NCBI GenBank assembly: GCA_014871385.1 | Contig: CM026428.1 | Span: 2,614,776-2,678,775 of the forward strand | Source: Ceratodon purpureus | Taxonomy: Eukaryota > Streptophyta > Bryopsida > Pseudoditrichales > Ditrichaceae | DNA: 64,000 nt | Reading direction: 5' to 3' | Part shown: positions 1 to 9,689 of the stretch, piece after piece | How positions within the stretch are numbered: position 1 is the first letter of the stretch | Layout: the number at the start of each line of letters is the position of its first letter | Made by a program: the position numbers and the translations under genes | The notes under the pieces: generated by a model | What the model was told of the DNA's origin: nothing | Database searches by the model: none | The model's input: only the letters and a program-made list of their open reading frames with translations

Positions 1-17
1 TAGCAGCAGGGCTCACA

Positions 18-491
18 ATGGAGTGCACCAGGCATGTGAAGCAGCAGGTGTATTACATCCAAGTGTGTTATGCTCCTGAGATGAGTTGCCACGAGCGTGT
101 GCGCTTCGCGATTCTAGCCAGCAGTTGGTTTCCGAGGCCGTTGGGAATTTTGCTCTGGGTTATGGTTCATGTGCTGCTCGTCGTCGTTGGAAGTGTCCTT
201 GCTCTGGCTATGTTCGTGGCAGGAGTGGTTATCGGGCTGCCGTTGGTAGTTTTGGTCTTCTTCATGTGTATGTTGCCCTTTCTATGGATTGGATTGGGGA
301 AGCTGATGCGCTGCCCGGTGAGTGATCACGAGCATACAGGCCCTGCTCTGTGCGTTTGCGGAGTGTTCTCTCTGTGTGGGTACGTTGGGGTCGCCGCGTA
401 TTTTGAGTGGATTTGGCGGCGGTTTTGTAGAGATTTGTTGCCCAGATGGGTCCGGGAGATTGTTTACGTACGTGAAGCGATTTACGTGTGA
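18..491 (+). CDS. Doubtful 157-residue hydrophobic ORF
   Basis: An open frame starts with ATG close to the left edge of the window. The product has two strongly hydrophobic stretches at about residues 43-65 and 68-95 and a weaker one at about 108-128, so it would be a small multi-span membrane protein. I do not recognise a family. The DNA is T- and G-rich, which by itself yields Leu/Val/Phe-rich translations, and a second frame (322-525) is also open across its end, so this may be chance. It could also be the last exon of a gene lying mostly left of the window. Nothing upstream is visible to decide the start. Confidence 0.2.
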   Translation: MECTRHVKQQVYYIQVCYAPEMSCHERVRFAILASSWFPRPLGILLWVMVHVLLVVVGSVLALAMFVAGVVIGLPLVVLVFFMCMLPFLWIGLGKLMRCPVSDHEHTGPALCVCGVFSLCGYVGVAAYFEWIWRRFCRDLLPRWVREIVYVREAIYV

Positions 492-1284
492 AGATGATCG
501 CGCTCGGAGTATACTAAGTCGGTGAATCCAGCGGAGACGAACTCTGTTTCTCGGTCATAAAGACAGTGCTCATCTTGCACGGTTTTCTCTGCACATAGGC
601 TTACATTTTCCGCTTGGGTAGAAGATTTCTTTGCTGATTTCTGTGTAAGAGTCGGTAACCCTAATCACATTGTTCCCGGAGACAATGTACTGTGCTCCCG
701 GACAAGTACTGCACCTGGAATCTTATGTCTTGTCATTCAACCTACATCCTGGCGACACATCAGCCTGGGTTGGAGAATACTTGCACAGCTTAAGAGCAGA
801 TGCTGTGAAAGCAAGGGAGATGATGTCCGAGGGGAGGAGATTCAAGCATGTGAGCGATGAAGAGTTCTGAATCGGTAAGGGTCATACCTGGGATTAAATC
901 TGAGCTGGTTCGTGTTTGTACACTTTGAAGCCTTTGAAGCCCGTTTTAAAGCTGCTTGTAACATTGTCTATTCGGCGATTTGCAAAACTATCATCGTGTC
1001 TGACCTTTTGTGATTGTGATTGGTAATTTCTAGAGCTAGGCTTTTGAGTTCACTGGGATGAGGAAAATTGTGGAACTGTGAATCCCCTTTTATGATCTGC
1101 AAATGTGAACTTGATTAACATATTCCTAGTGTACTGCAGATATTGCGGCCTCATCAAGCACCGCTCAGCAATATTCATACTGTAAGCAAGGACTTATGGG
1201 ATGTCGACGCTTAGCATCTGCGAGAGAAGCTCTGGGTGGAATTACGACATCACTTCGGGGGACTACACTTTGAACCAAACAGAG
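492..1284. other. Intergenic; one 66-codon ORF of unknown status
   Basis: No recognisable gene. A small frame at 670-870 (+) ends in a hydrophilic, acidic C-terminus and could be a last exon of an unseen gene, but no family is recognised and no clear acceptor precedes it. The rest looks like T-rich non-coding DNA. Confidence 0.3.
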
Positions 1285-1914
1285 AAAATGGAGTATGTTG
1301 CTCACTTGATCCGCAGAGGAAATTGCTCACTTGATCCGCACTCTGCCTCAGAACCGAAAAGTAGAGCTCAGGCCCTACCTGTCTGTTATGCTCAACAACG
1401 TCGTCTCCCGCTTCCATCTAAACAAGCGCTTGAGTGCAAGATCAGGAGGTCATGAAACCGAAGAGGAGCTGTTCGCGATCAAAAACTTCAAAGAGATCAC
1501 GCACGAGATCGCACTCTGCCTCAGTGCGTTCTACCCTGGAGATTTCATTCCGGGCCTTAGAAACGGTTCAAGGAATGTAACAAGCGCATGGACTCGTTTG
1601 TGTCAAAAATCATCGCGGAGCATGAGGCAGAGCGGAAGGTGGGAGCCATTGCAGAGGAGGAGAAGGACATGGTTCATGTCCTGCTAGATGAGATGGAAAA
1701 GAGCGAAGAGGAGCATTGAATCACCATGGCCAATGTCAAGGCCATACTGTGGGTATGATCGAAGATGTCTCTAGTCGCTTGGCACGCCGTGGAGAGGTCG
1801 GACGTCACCAACGATCCGGACATCGTCGAAGAACCAGGTGGCCTCTCCGTTCCCCGAGCTGTGCCGTTGCAAGTGATTGCAAAACCACGGTTGCCATTCG
1901 GTTCCAACACTTGA
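1285..1914 (+). pseudogene. Truncated cytochrome P450 pseudogene, copy of the gene at 5860-7825
   Basis: This stretch matches exon 2 of the intact P450 (about 6550-7023) at high identity and then jumps to the last about 140 bp of exon 3 (about 7685-7825). It lacks the N-terminal exon, the start of exon 2, the second intron and most of exon 3, including the I-helix, the ExxR motif and the heme-binding cysteine. Three lesions show it is dead: a deletion of about 23 bp near 1553 that shifts the frame, a CGA-to-TGA change giving a stop at 1717-1719, and the large internal deletion near 1760. A 23-26 bp duplication (the string GCTCACTTGATCCGCA occurs twice) sits at its left edge, perhaps at the breakpoint. 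Homology continues beyond the stop codon into the 3' flank. Confidence 0.9.
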
Positions 1915-2375
1915 TGAGCTGCAGATGTGATTTGGAAATGCATAGCAAGAAGCAAAGAAGCCATACTCATACAGAGCTCTCTATTCATTCGGAAACCACA
2001 AAAAACAAGTACAATGTACCAAGTATATTATGTGTTCACAGGAGCAGTACTATGGTATTTTGTTTCAGCTGAAAACATGTCAATAGTTTCTCCTTTGTAT
2101 GTCTTATTGTATGAGAAGAAGTCATGCATTCAATTACAGGAAGCACAACAATGTTGTATGTGACTTGATTTCCAGTATTTGATGTCTCAATGCGGATGTG
2201 TAGAAGCCATTTTTCTTTATAATGCGGAGGCTGTGTACTTTGTACTACGCATGGGTGCTCAAGCGCTTGAATAGAAGGACCTCACAGCATAGAAGCGCCG
2301 TTACAATAACGCCACCCAAAATGCACCACTCACCCACACGGTGACAAACAAATACAGACGAAAGGAATCAGACAA
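1285..2375 (+). repeat. Segmental duplicate of 6550-8325 (P450 plus its 3' flank)
   Basis: Besides the coding remnant, the non-coding sequence after the P450 stop is also shared. Examples are the run TTCAATTACAGGAAGCA (about 2130 and 8078), the TGTAGAAG-CATTT block (about 2200 and 8135), and ACTCACCCACAC followed by ACAAATACA (about 2329 and 8281). The duplication therefore copied genomic DNA and was not a retrocopy. The shared flank is clearly diverged, so the event is not recent. Confidence 0.85.
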
Positions 2376-2401
2376 ATTGAACGAAGATCACTTTTATTGC
2401 A

Positions 2402-2497
2402 AAAAAATCTTTCTACGGATCACACATGCAAAAAAATCCGTAGAAAGATTTTTTGCATGTGTAGAAGATCACACATGCAAAAAATCCGTAGAAAGAC
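2402..2497. repeat. Compound hairpin with embedded direct repeat
   Basis: A 19-base arm at 2402-2420 is repeated inverted and exactly at 2436-2454. It is followed by a second short palindrome (GCATGTGT at 2455-2462, ACACATGC at 2471-2478). The block at about 2421-2447 is repeated in direct orientation at about 2469-2495. The result is a small foldback cluster at the end of the P450-derived duplication. Confidence 0.85.
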
Positions 2498-3117
2498 ATG
2501 ACATGATCTTGTCCAAGACGTTGCTTACGAATATTCCTGAGGGATACGAGCTTGATCTGGCACCTGGAAGACTTTGGTGGAACAGAGCGCCCATTTCATC
2601 AATCTTCGTCTAATTTCTGCTGCTGCGAGATGTGATTTCCAGTATCTGATGTCTAAATTTCTCAACTTCGAAGCTCAAGTGTCGAGATTTCATTCTTGCT
2701 TGCACATGACCAGGTTTAGCAGCAGAGGCAAAACTAGCGTGATTGTTACAGACACACTAATCTCAAATCCCCAAACTGTTCAGTACGTTGATCTCCAGGT
2801 TTCATTATAGCTTTCCTGGCTGATCGAAAAAACAATGATTGTTACTTTGCAGATCATGGCTTGTTGAGCACTCCCCGCCTATCACTTGTTTTTGTGACGA
2901 CCGACTTCACGTCAGAAGAGTCTAAGCTCCTCTGGTGAGGTTGCCGGAGCACTTGGTTGCCTTGAGCAGTTGCTCGCTTTCATTGTTCCAGCATTACAGA
3001 CGTATCAAGGTGAGTATGCTCGGCTTCTCCTCATTTGAACCTTCTGAAGTTTCCGTACAAGGGTCCCGGAATCTGTTTTTTTGGGCTTCACACTTCTCCT
3101 CATTTGAACCTTAAACC
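2498..3117. other. Upstream region of the kinase gene
   Basis: No separate gene seen. A 20-base string (CTTCTCCTCATTTGAACCTT) occurs twice, at about 3024 and about 3092, just before the kinase ATG. A good donor-like site (AAGGTGAGT) at about 3008 could belong to a 5' UTR intron, so transcription of the kinase may begin in this stretch. Confidence 0.4.
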
Positions 3118-4443
3118 ATGCTAGCAACCCAAATGTCAGCAACCACACGAGGATGCACAATGATCGAAGAGCAAGGTAGAATGGAGCTGCAACCTAACCG
3201 TTGTCTTTGGAGCGCCGAGTATGGCACAGCTCTGGCGTCTGATTCTTGTACCCCAGGTGACGGCGTTGCTGCTTCTAGATCAATCTCAATACCATCTTCA
3301 TCTTCTTCCTCATCTTCTTCCTCATCTTCTTCCTCACCTTCCTCCTCAGTGTACCACTCTGCACGCATTGAGAGCATGATACAGAGCAGGAATTTGTTCT
3401 GCGATGAAGTTGAGTTTGAAATCGAGAGTTCCAAAGTTCACTGGAGTGAACTTAGTTCTACGTATCATGACCCAGAGAATGACCGCAAACAATTTGAGGT
3501 TCTCAAAGGGCATCCTCAATCTGGGGGCTTTTTCCGGGAATTTGAAGGTCTGGTGGTGGGCAAAAAAATTGGTGAAGGAGCTCAAGCGGAGATCTATGAA
3601 GCTGGGCCAATAGTCGATATCAATGATGATTTAATGTTGAAGGTTATGAAAGGAGGGTGTTCCCTTCAATCACTTCAGAGACAATGGCCATGCGGAATGT
3701 TGAAGAATTTTCTTGCAAGTCATTTGGGACCCTTATCATATATTGCAGGTGGGACACTGATGAAGGATGAGAGGTTGAAGAACAGATTTGCTTTTGTGAT
3801 GTTGCGAAAATGGGGGGATTTACGGAAGCTCATAGACCTGAGAAAACTTCGCAACAAGAATAAGCAAGTTCCACCTTTCACCATTAAACAAGTGAAGAGG
3901 TTGATGCTTTACATTGCAGTGGATATGGATATTCTGCACGACAAGCATGATATCATTCACAGGGACATAAAGGCTTCGAATGTTCTCGTTTTCACATCTT
4001 CAGCCAAGGTAGCCCGGTTTCTAGAACAAGATGAGGATATTGTTATCAATGCACATGTGGCTGATTTTGAATGCTCCCTTGGAGTGGTGGGCACTGGATT
4101 CTGGCGAGCACCTGAGATACTACAGCAACTGAAGGATGGAATTTCAAGTTCACATTTGAAGTTTACACCCAAGACTGATGTATACAGTTATGGGATGTTG
4201 TGTTATGAGATCGTAACAGGAAGCATTCCTTTTGACGGCCAAGCAGTGTCAAATTATGATCTTATACTTGGCGGCCAACGACCAGTATTGCCATGTGGTC
4301 TCGATCATGTTGTGAAGGACATCATAGTTCGTTGCTGGCATCCGGATCCAACACTCAGACCCAGCTTTCATGATATAGCAGTGCAGCTAAACGACACTGG
4401 AGATTGGTATAGCTCTTTCTCTCAATTGCGTCCTGTGCCCTGA
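3118..4443 (+). CDS. Single-exon protein kinase with atypical DFE motif
   Basis: A 441-residue serine/threonine-type protein kinase with no introns. The N-terminal about 140 residues are unlike any domain I know and include a serine run at about residues 58-74 coded by a TCTTCC-type microsatellite. The kinase domain follows: glycine loop GEGAQAEIY from G152, the ATP-anchoring lysine K175, HRDIKASN at 281-288 with catalytic D283, DFE at 316-318 where DFG is usual, activation segment GTGFWRAPE ending at E333, subdomain IX DVYSYGM and subdomain XI with the conserved arginine (TLRPSF). All residues for catalysis are present except the DFG glycine, so it may be active with altered control. The short domain and WRAPE segment resemble plant TKL/MAP3K-like kinases; the subfamily is not certain. 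Lack of introns suggests a possible old retrocopy. The start was chosen as the first ATG of the open frame. Confidence 0.85.
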   Translation: MLATQMSATTRGCTMIEEQGRMELQPNRCLWSAEYGTALASDSCTPGDGVAASRSISIPSSSSSSSSSSSSSSPSSSVYHSARIESMIQSRNLFCDEVEFEIESSKVHWSELSSTYHDPENDRKQFEVLKGHPQSGGFFREFEGLVVGKKIGEGAQAEIYEAGPIVDINDDLMLKVMKGGCSLQSLQRQWPCGMLKNFLASHLGPLSYIAGGTLMKDERLKNRFAFVMLRKWGDLRKLIDLRKLRNKNKQVPPFTIKQVKRLMLYIAVDMDILHDKHDIIHRDIKASNVLVFTSSAKVARFLEQDEDIVINAHVADFECSLGVVGTGFWRAPEILQQLKDGISSSHLKFTPKTDVYSYGMLCYEIVTGSIPFDGQAVSNYDLILGGQRPVLPCGLDHVVKDIIVRCWHPDPTLRPSFHDIAVQLNDTGDWYSSFSQLRPVP

Positions 4444-5859
4444 TTCTTGTGTAAAAATAAAAATAGCGCCTGTAACTGATACTGAATTGTATGCAGCACT
4501 ACTTCCTTCTATTCCAAAGAGAACAGACATGATCCATTTAAAGAGACTTGGTAGAAATGTGTCGGTAATATGCATAGCTTCAGAGACACAAATAAATAAA
4601 AAATATATCATTGTAACTGAAATTATTGCAAGTAGTTAGAGCGTGCTGCTCCGCAACTGGTTTTGAAGTTGTTTGATAGCTACTACCTTCCCAAGATCAT
4701 CTTCCCACTGAGATGAACGAAAATTAACAGATTGGAATTTCCAACCCACCACTTCACTAGTGCAAGGCCGTGAAAAAATATCCATCACAGATAACTTCAC
4801 CAACAGTGTGCATGGGTCCATCCAAGGAAGTCACATCAACCTCATATTATGTGCCAGAATTTGTGGTTACTACACGTAAGCTTACAAACTTTGTAAACAC
4901 CACAACTAGTATCACCACATATTCGTTCCGAAGTAAATTTAAGCATTGGCAGGTCTAACATCTCTGTTACACCAACTTCGCACATTAAGGATTTAAGAAT
5001 ATACCCTGGAGAACCGCGTGAATGTTAGTTACAATAGAGCCTATCAAACAAAAACTGGTGCAAAGACACAATTGATTCCACAAATGTGCTCTAAGATAAC
5101 ATCACATTTCTCCATCACAGGGGTAATTGTCTGATCAGATCATAAAACCAACAGCCAAGTGCTTGCATTGAAACTAGACGCAAGCTGATGGATAAGCTCT
5201 TCTGAAAAAAACACTTTGGCCACCAGATGGCTCCATTCAAGATTAGCCAGCACTGCCAGAGACATTTCGAATCCAATTTGTCATATAAGTAGGCCACCAG
5301 AATTCAAACTCATCTTCCTATGATGGGACCCATGTATGCACGGCAAACATGAACCTTATCAGCATGCAGTCGTTCAGAAAGTGATGTTGAGTGCAAGCAC
5401 CATACGTGTTTAAGTTGCAAATGGCTCGATGGGTGCAGAAAGGACAACTCGTTCCTTGATTCTGGATCTTGAAGAGGGTGATTCCGGATTCCCCAGAGGA
5501 TGCTTCCACATCCTGGTGAGGTTGTGTCTGAATCGTTGAAAGTGCCTATATAATCATTCCAATGAGGTCGAACATTTCCCCAACTCAATGCTTGACGACT
5601 CGAAGAGAAGCTCAAGTAGATTGACATTAAGTCTCCGGGAGAATACTCAGTTCGTTGCTTCATTCATGGCTTTCTCTGTGATGGAATCGATTCCTACTTT
5701 CTACGTAGGCTTCTCTCTACTTCCCTGTATACAATCTACCTTGAATTGATCGTTATTGTAGCTTATGTAGTGGTCAAGATTTAGTCCAAAATAGGTGAAA
5801 TGAGGTCAGACTTAATTTTTGCAAGTCATTTGAAGAGCTCTTAAACTTGAGGTTTAATT
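4444..5859. other. Intergenic between kinase and P450
   Basis: No gene identified. It contains one copy of the dispersed coding-like repeat (about 4640-4870). A TATATAA string at 5547-5553 lies about 310 bp before the P450 start codon and is a possible core promoter element, not proven. Confidence 0.4.
4640..4870 (-). repeat. Dispersed coding-like repeat, copy 1 (decayed)
   Basis: Related to 18465-18705 and 25330-25640. Read on the minus strand, the copies share a pattern with EVDGT or EVDVT, then VGEV, then an aromatic-rich stretch ending in DD-W-K-like residues. All copies have stops. I cannot name the parent gene; a decayed gene family or an old transposon coding region are both possible. 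The limits are approximate. Confidence 0.45.
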
Positions 5860-7825
5860 ATGCTGGTGACAAATTTAATGCAGGTCCTCGCAACGACGGT
5901 GCTGGTCATCATCGTGCTCAGGAGTGTGTTGAGAAGATCACCAAATCTGCCTCCCGGACCAACTGGGCTGCCTCTCATAGGATCATTGCACTTGCTCAGC
6001 GCCTTGCCTCACCAGAACTTGGCAGAGCTTGCGAAGAAGTATGGCCCCCTCATGTCAATGCGCCTGGGTCAAGAACAATGCATCATCGCAACGTCCCCAG
6101 AGACGGCCATGGAATTTCTGAAGAACCAGGGCGCCAATTTCTCCTCACGACCTCCTTTTAGAGCTGGTGATGTTGTACTGTATGGACAAGGTAATGCCCG
6201 GTCCACTCTCTGCTCATCCCAGTTCGTTTTAAACATATTGTTTTACCAATGTCAATTCTCCATCGCATGTAACACGTTCTAACTGAAGTAGGAAAGATTG
6301 ACATGGAACGGTGTATATCATAAGCTCGTCCATATGTAAGAATTGTACAGTACATGGCAGTGGTTCTATGGAAACAATGAGATGATAGGAATTGTATAAA
6401 ACCACACTGATATCAGGACTGAAATTGCAACTGTGGTGAGCTCGATTTTGCCAGATCTTCTGTGCCAGAACGCTACATCACAATGGCGGCATCACAGGAT
6501 GATCTTCAAGACGGAGCTTACCGGTCCGCAGCGACTTGAGGCGACTCAAAATGTGCGTGCAGAGGAAATCGCTCACTTGATCCGCACTCTGCCTCAGAAC
6601 CAAAAAGTAGAGCTCAGACCGTACCTGTCTGTTATGCTCAACAACGTTGTCTCCCGCTTCATTCTAAACAAGCGCTTAAGTGCAAGATCAGGAGGTCATG
6701 AAACTGAAGAGGAGCTGTCCGCGATCAAAAACTTCAAAGAAATCACGCACGAGATCGCACTCTGCCTCAGTGCGTTCTACCCTGGAGATTTCATTCCTGC
6801 TCTCAAGTGGTTGGGTCCTCAGAGGCTAGAAAAACGGTTCAAGGAATGTAACAAGCGCATGGATTTGTTTGTGTCAAAAATCATCGCGGAGCATGAGGCA
6901 GAGCGGAAGCTGGGAGCCATTGCAGAGGAGGAGAAGGACATGGTTCATGTCCTGCTAGATGAGATGGAAAAGAGCGAAGAGGAGCATCGAATCACCATGA
7001 CCAACGTCAAGGCCATACTGTGGGTAAGATCGAAGATTCAATCCTTACCCTCCTCAACATATAGTGTAAGTGCATCATTTCAAGTCAGATTAGAATGCTC
7101 GCCATTGATTTCTGAATACCGATGTCAACACTCTTGTATCTATGGAACAGTCCTGGCTCTAACTCTCACATGTGTGATCCCTCGTCGACCAGGACGCATT
7201 CTCAGCTTCTGTGGACACGATTCTGATCTCAAGTGAGTGGACATTGTCCGAAGTCTTGCGAAAACCAGACGTGCTGGCCAAAGCGCAGGAAGAGCTCGAC
7301 AATGTGGTGGGGCAGGACCGTCGGGTGCTGGAATCCGACATTCCAAAACTCGTCTACATCCAAGCCATCGTCAAAGAAGCCCTGCGGCTTCACCCCCCTG
7401 CCCCGGTCTTGGCGCCTCACCAATCAATCGACGCATGTAAGGCCTTCGGATACGACATACCTGCGGAGGCGCGGGTCTTTGTGAACGTCTGGGCTATCGC
7501 GAGAGACCCGAGCTTGTGGCCGAATCCACTGGAGTTCAATCCTGGAAGGTTTATGCCAGGCGGGATCAATGCAGGCATCGACATGAAAGGCCAGCATTTT
7601 CAGCTATTGCCATTCGGTGCCGGGCGACGGATGTGTCCGGGCAAGGGGTTGGGGCTCCTGATTATGCATTACTGCGTCGCTAGTCTCTTGCACGCCGTGC
7701 TGTGGACGGACGTCACTAACGATCCGGAGATGGCCGAAGGACCAGCTGGCCTCTCGGTTCCCCGAGCTGTGCCGTTGCAAGTGATTGCAAAACCACGGTT
7801 GGCATTTGATTTCTACACTTCATGA
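5860..7825 (+). CDS. Cytochrome P450 monooxygenase, A-type (CYP71 clan-like)
   Basis: Three exons joined by phase: 5860-6190, 6455-7023 and 7193-7825, giving 510 residues, a normal length. A hydrophobic N-terminal anchor (about 8-20) is followed by a basic stretch and the proline hinge PPGPTGLP at 31-38, so the enzyme should sit on the ER facing the cytosol. Exon 2 starts at a CCAG acceptor whose phase gives D-L-L in the place where plant P450s have D-V-V, followed by QWRHHRM, matching the WR..R helix C pattern. The K-helix ExxR is E362-R365, the PERF-like motif reads FNPGRF, and the heme loop FGAGRRMCPG has its cysteine ligand at C448. The I-helix reads SASVDTI and not AGTDTT, so the usual second threonine is replaced. 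It would use NADPH-P450 reductase. The substrate cannot be told from sequence. A truncated copy lies 4.5 kb upstream. Confidence 0.92.
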
Positions 7826-8675
7826 GCTGCACATGTGATCCGGAATGCATAGCAAGAAACAAATATACAGGGCTCTCTGTTCATTCAGAGACTAGTACGA
7901 AATATTACCAGATTGTTAGACTTCGTATAGTACGAGTGTTTCAGTTTAATGTACATTGTACATATTCTGTGTTTACGTGAATAGCACTTGGTTAAATTGT
8001 GTAATATCACAGTTGAATAAATGGCACTAGATGCTACTTTGTGTATTCGAAGGATTCATGATCAAGCGTTTACATTCAATTACAGGAAGCAAAATTATGT
8101 AATAAGTGACCTGACAACCTAATCAATCGTGGTTTGTAGAAGTCATTTTGCTTCATAACGGAAAGCCTTCATAAACTTTAGACAACGCTTAGGAACACAA
8201 GCGTTTGAATAGATGAATCTCGAGAGAGATAACAGCATAGATGAGCGTTACAGATTACGCTATCAGCACTCAAATTGCAGAACTCACCCACACCATGAGA
8301 AACAAATACAGGAAACACACCACACAAAAATAGGAAGATTAACCAAAGATCTCATAATCACCAAAAACATAATTTTGAAAGCCCCTGGCAGCTGCGAACA
8401 TACAGTTCAAAAGCCCGAGCCAACTAGAAGCTCAAGATTGCGAGTTGTCACTCAACTTATCTGGCCACTGAATGCTTCGCAAATGATAACTCAGTGCGTC
8501 TACAAGAATAATCCTACCCAAAAAAATGGAAAAGATTTCTTTTCCAAGTTTCATCGTCTCAACAACCTCCCAATGTCATGCTAATCATCATGTACATCTC
8601 CCTCTAAGACTAATCAAAAAAATCATCGAAAATTTGCCAAAAGGTGACCAAAATCTTGGTGAATCCTGACCTTCT
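7826..8675. other. Intergenic between the convergent P450 and methyltransferase genes
   Basis: This holds the P450 3' flank, the part up to about 8325 being shared with the pseudogene copy, and the 3' end of the minus-strand methyltransferase. No other gene is seen; the 123-codon frame at 8213-8584 has no recognisable domain. Confidence 0.5.
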
Positions 8676-9689
8676 TCAAGGCCAAGGATGGGCGAAGAAG
8701 CCTCTGGCTCGTAGACTGGCGAGAAGCTTGTGAGCCTCCTCCCGAGAATGCGAGAACATGCTCCATTGAAAATCATACATGGAGGCATGTTTGTAGTGAA
8801 CCTCCACAAAGAGCTCGTCGATGATGTCTGCCATCTCGGGATCGTTCACCCACCGCTCCAGAATGGGCCACTCCGCGCCCTCGATGTCCATCTTCACCAC
8901 AACCGTATCCTCTGCCGTGAGCTTCAGATCCTCTTTCATGAACCGGGTAATGTTGACAGTACTCTCGCCGTCAAAATCCGCAACATAGGCGTTGTACAGC
9001 TTGATGCGGTCCGTCATCCAGTCCGGCACTTGGGGTGTGTCGACCACCCTCGTCGAATGGGAATTTTCGGGGCTCCAGTTAGTGTCCTCGTTGAAGGCCG
9101 GCGTTGGGATTCGGAACAAACCATTGGTGACCTCCCAGGCATGGACCTCCGTGAAATCGCAGGGGTACATTCGTGAGAACCACTGCACGGAGGTATGGAA
9201 GGCGTTCGCTCCGAGGTCCAGGTAGACGCGACGAGCCCGTTTGTTAAGATCCACTTTCGTCCCGTAGAGCCAGGGCAGCACCATCGTCTTATCCTCCACA
9301 TCCCCGACATACTTCAGCGCGTACCCACGTCGAAAATTGTTGGCTACATCCAAGCTCTCGATCAAGTGGCCCTTGACCTTGCACTTCGCCGGGGCGCCGA
9401 TCCACTTCATCTGATTCCATGCTCTCGCAACCGGAAATTGGGGCTCTGAATTGAGATGTCCCAGAACTGAGTCGCAGATGGGATCTTCCTGCAGAACCAA
9501 CCCCTCCTGAATGGATTTCTCGGCTTTCGCCTTCGCTGCATCGAACACAAGATCTGCACACTGCGAGTTGCCGGAATGGTGCAGCGCGAAGTCCAGCACA
9601 ATGTAACTCACAAGGCAGAGAATCACGAAGTAGTATGTTCTCGGAGACACATTTCGACCGACAGATTGCATGTCGTTGAAATATGTCAT
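8676..9689 (-). CDS. FkbM-like methyltransferase, single-span membrane protein
   Basis: An intronless 337-residue protein. One hydrophobic helix at about residues 18-36 after a short N-terminus predicts a type II membrane protein, probably in the Golgi or ER with the catalytic part in the lumen. The SAM-binding motif I is YLDLGANAF at 156-164, and the acidic motif VVVKMDIEGAEW at 263-274 is the hallmark of the FkbM family, in which the D-x-E-G-x-E motif is conserved. Plants have a set of such membrane-anchored FkbM/DUF7870 proteins, mostly of unknown substrate. The start is the first ATG before the membrane helix, and the frame is clean. It converges with the P450 gene. An O-methyltransferase acting on a sugar or small molecule is inferred from the family, not shown. 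Confidence 0.85.
   Translation of the reverse strand: MTYFNDMQSVGRNVSPRTYYFVILCLVSYIVLDFALHHSGNSQCADLVFDAAKAKAEKSIQEGLVLQEDPICDSVLGHLNSEPQFPVARAWNQMKWIGAPAKCKVKGHLIESLDVANNFRRGYALKYVGDVEDKTMVLPWLYGTKVDLNKRARRVYLDLGANAFHTSVQWFSRMYPCDFTEVHAWEVTNGLFRIPTPAFNEDTNWSPENSHSTRVVDTPQVPDWMTDRIKLYNAYVADFDGESTVNITRFMKEDLKLTAEDTVVVKMDIEGAEWPILERWVNDPEMADIIDELFVEVHYKHASMYDFQWSMFSHSREEAHKLLASLRARGFFAHPWP

Noticed and set aside
8730-9449. Plus-strand ORFs opposite the methyltransferase
   Set aside because: Antisense of an intact gene with clear SAM-binding and FkbM motifs.
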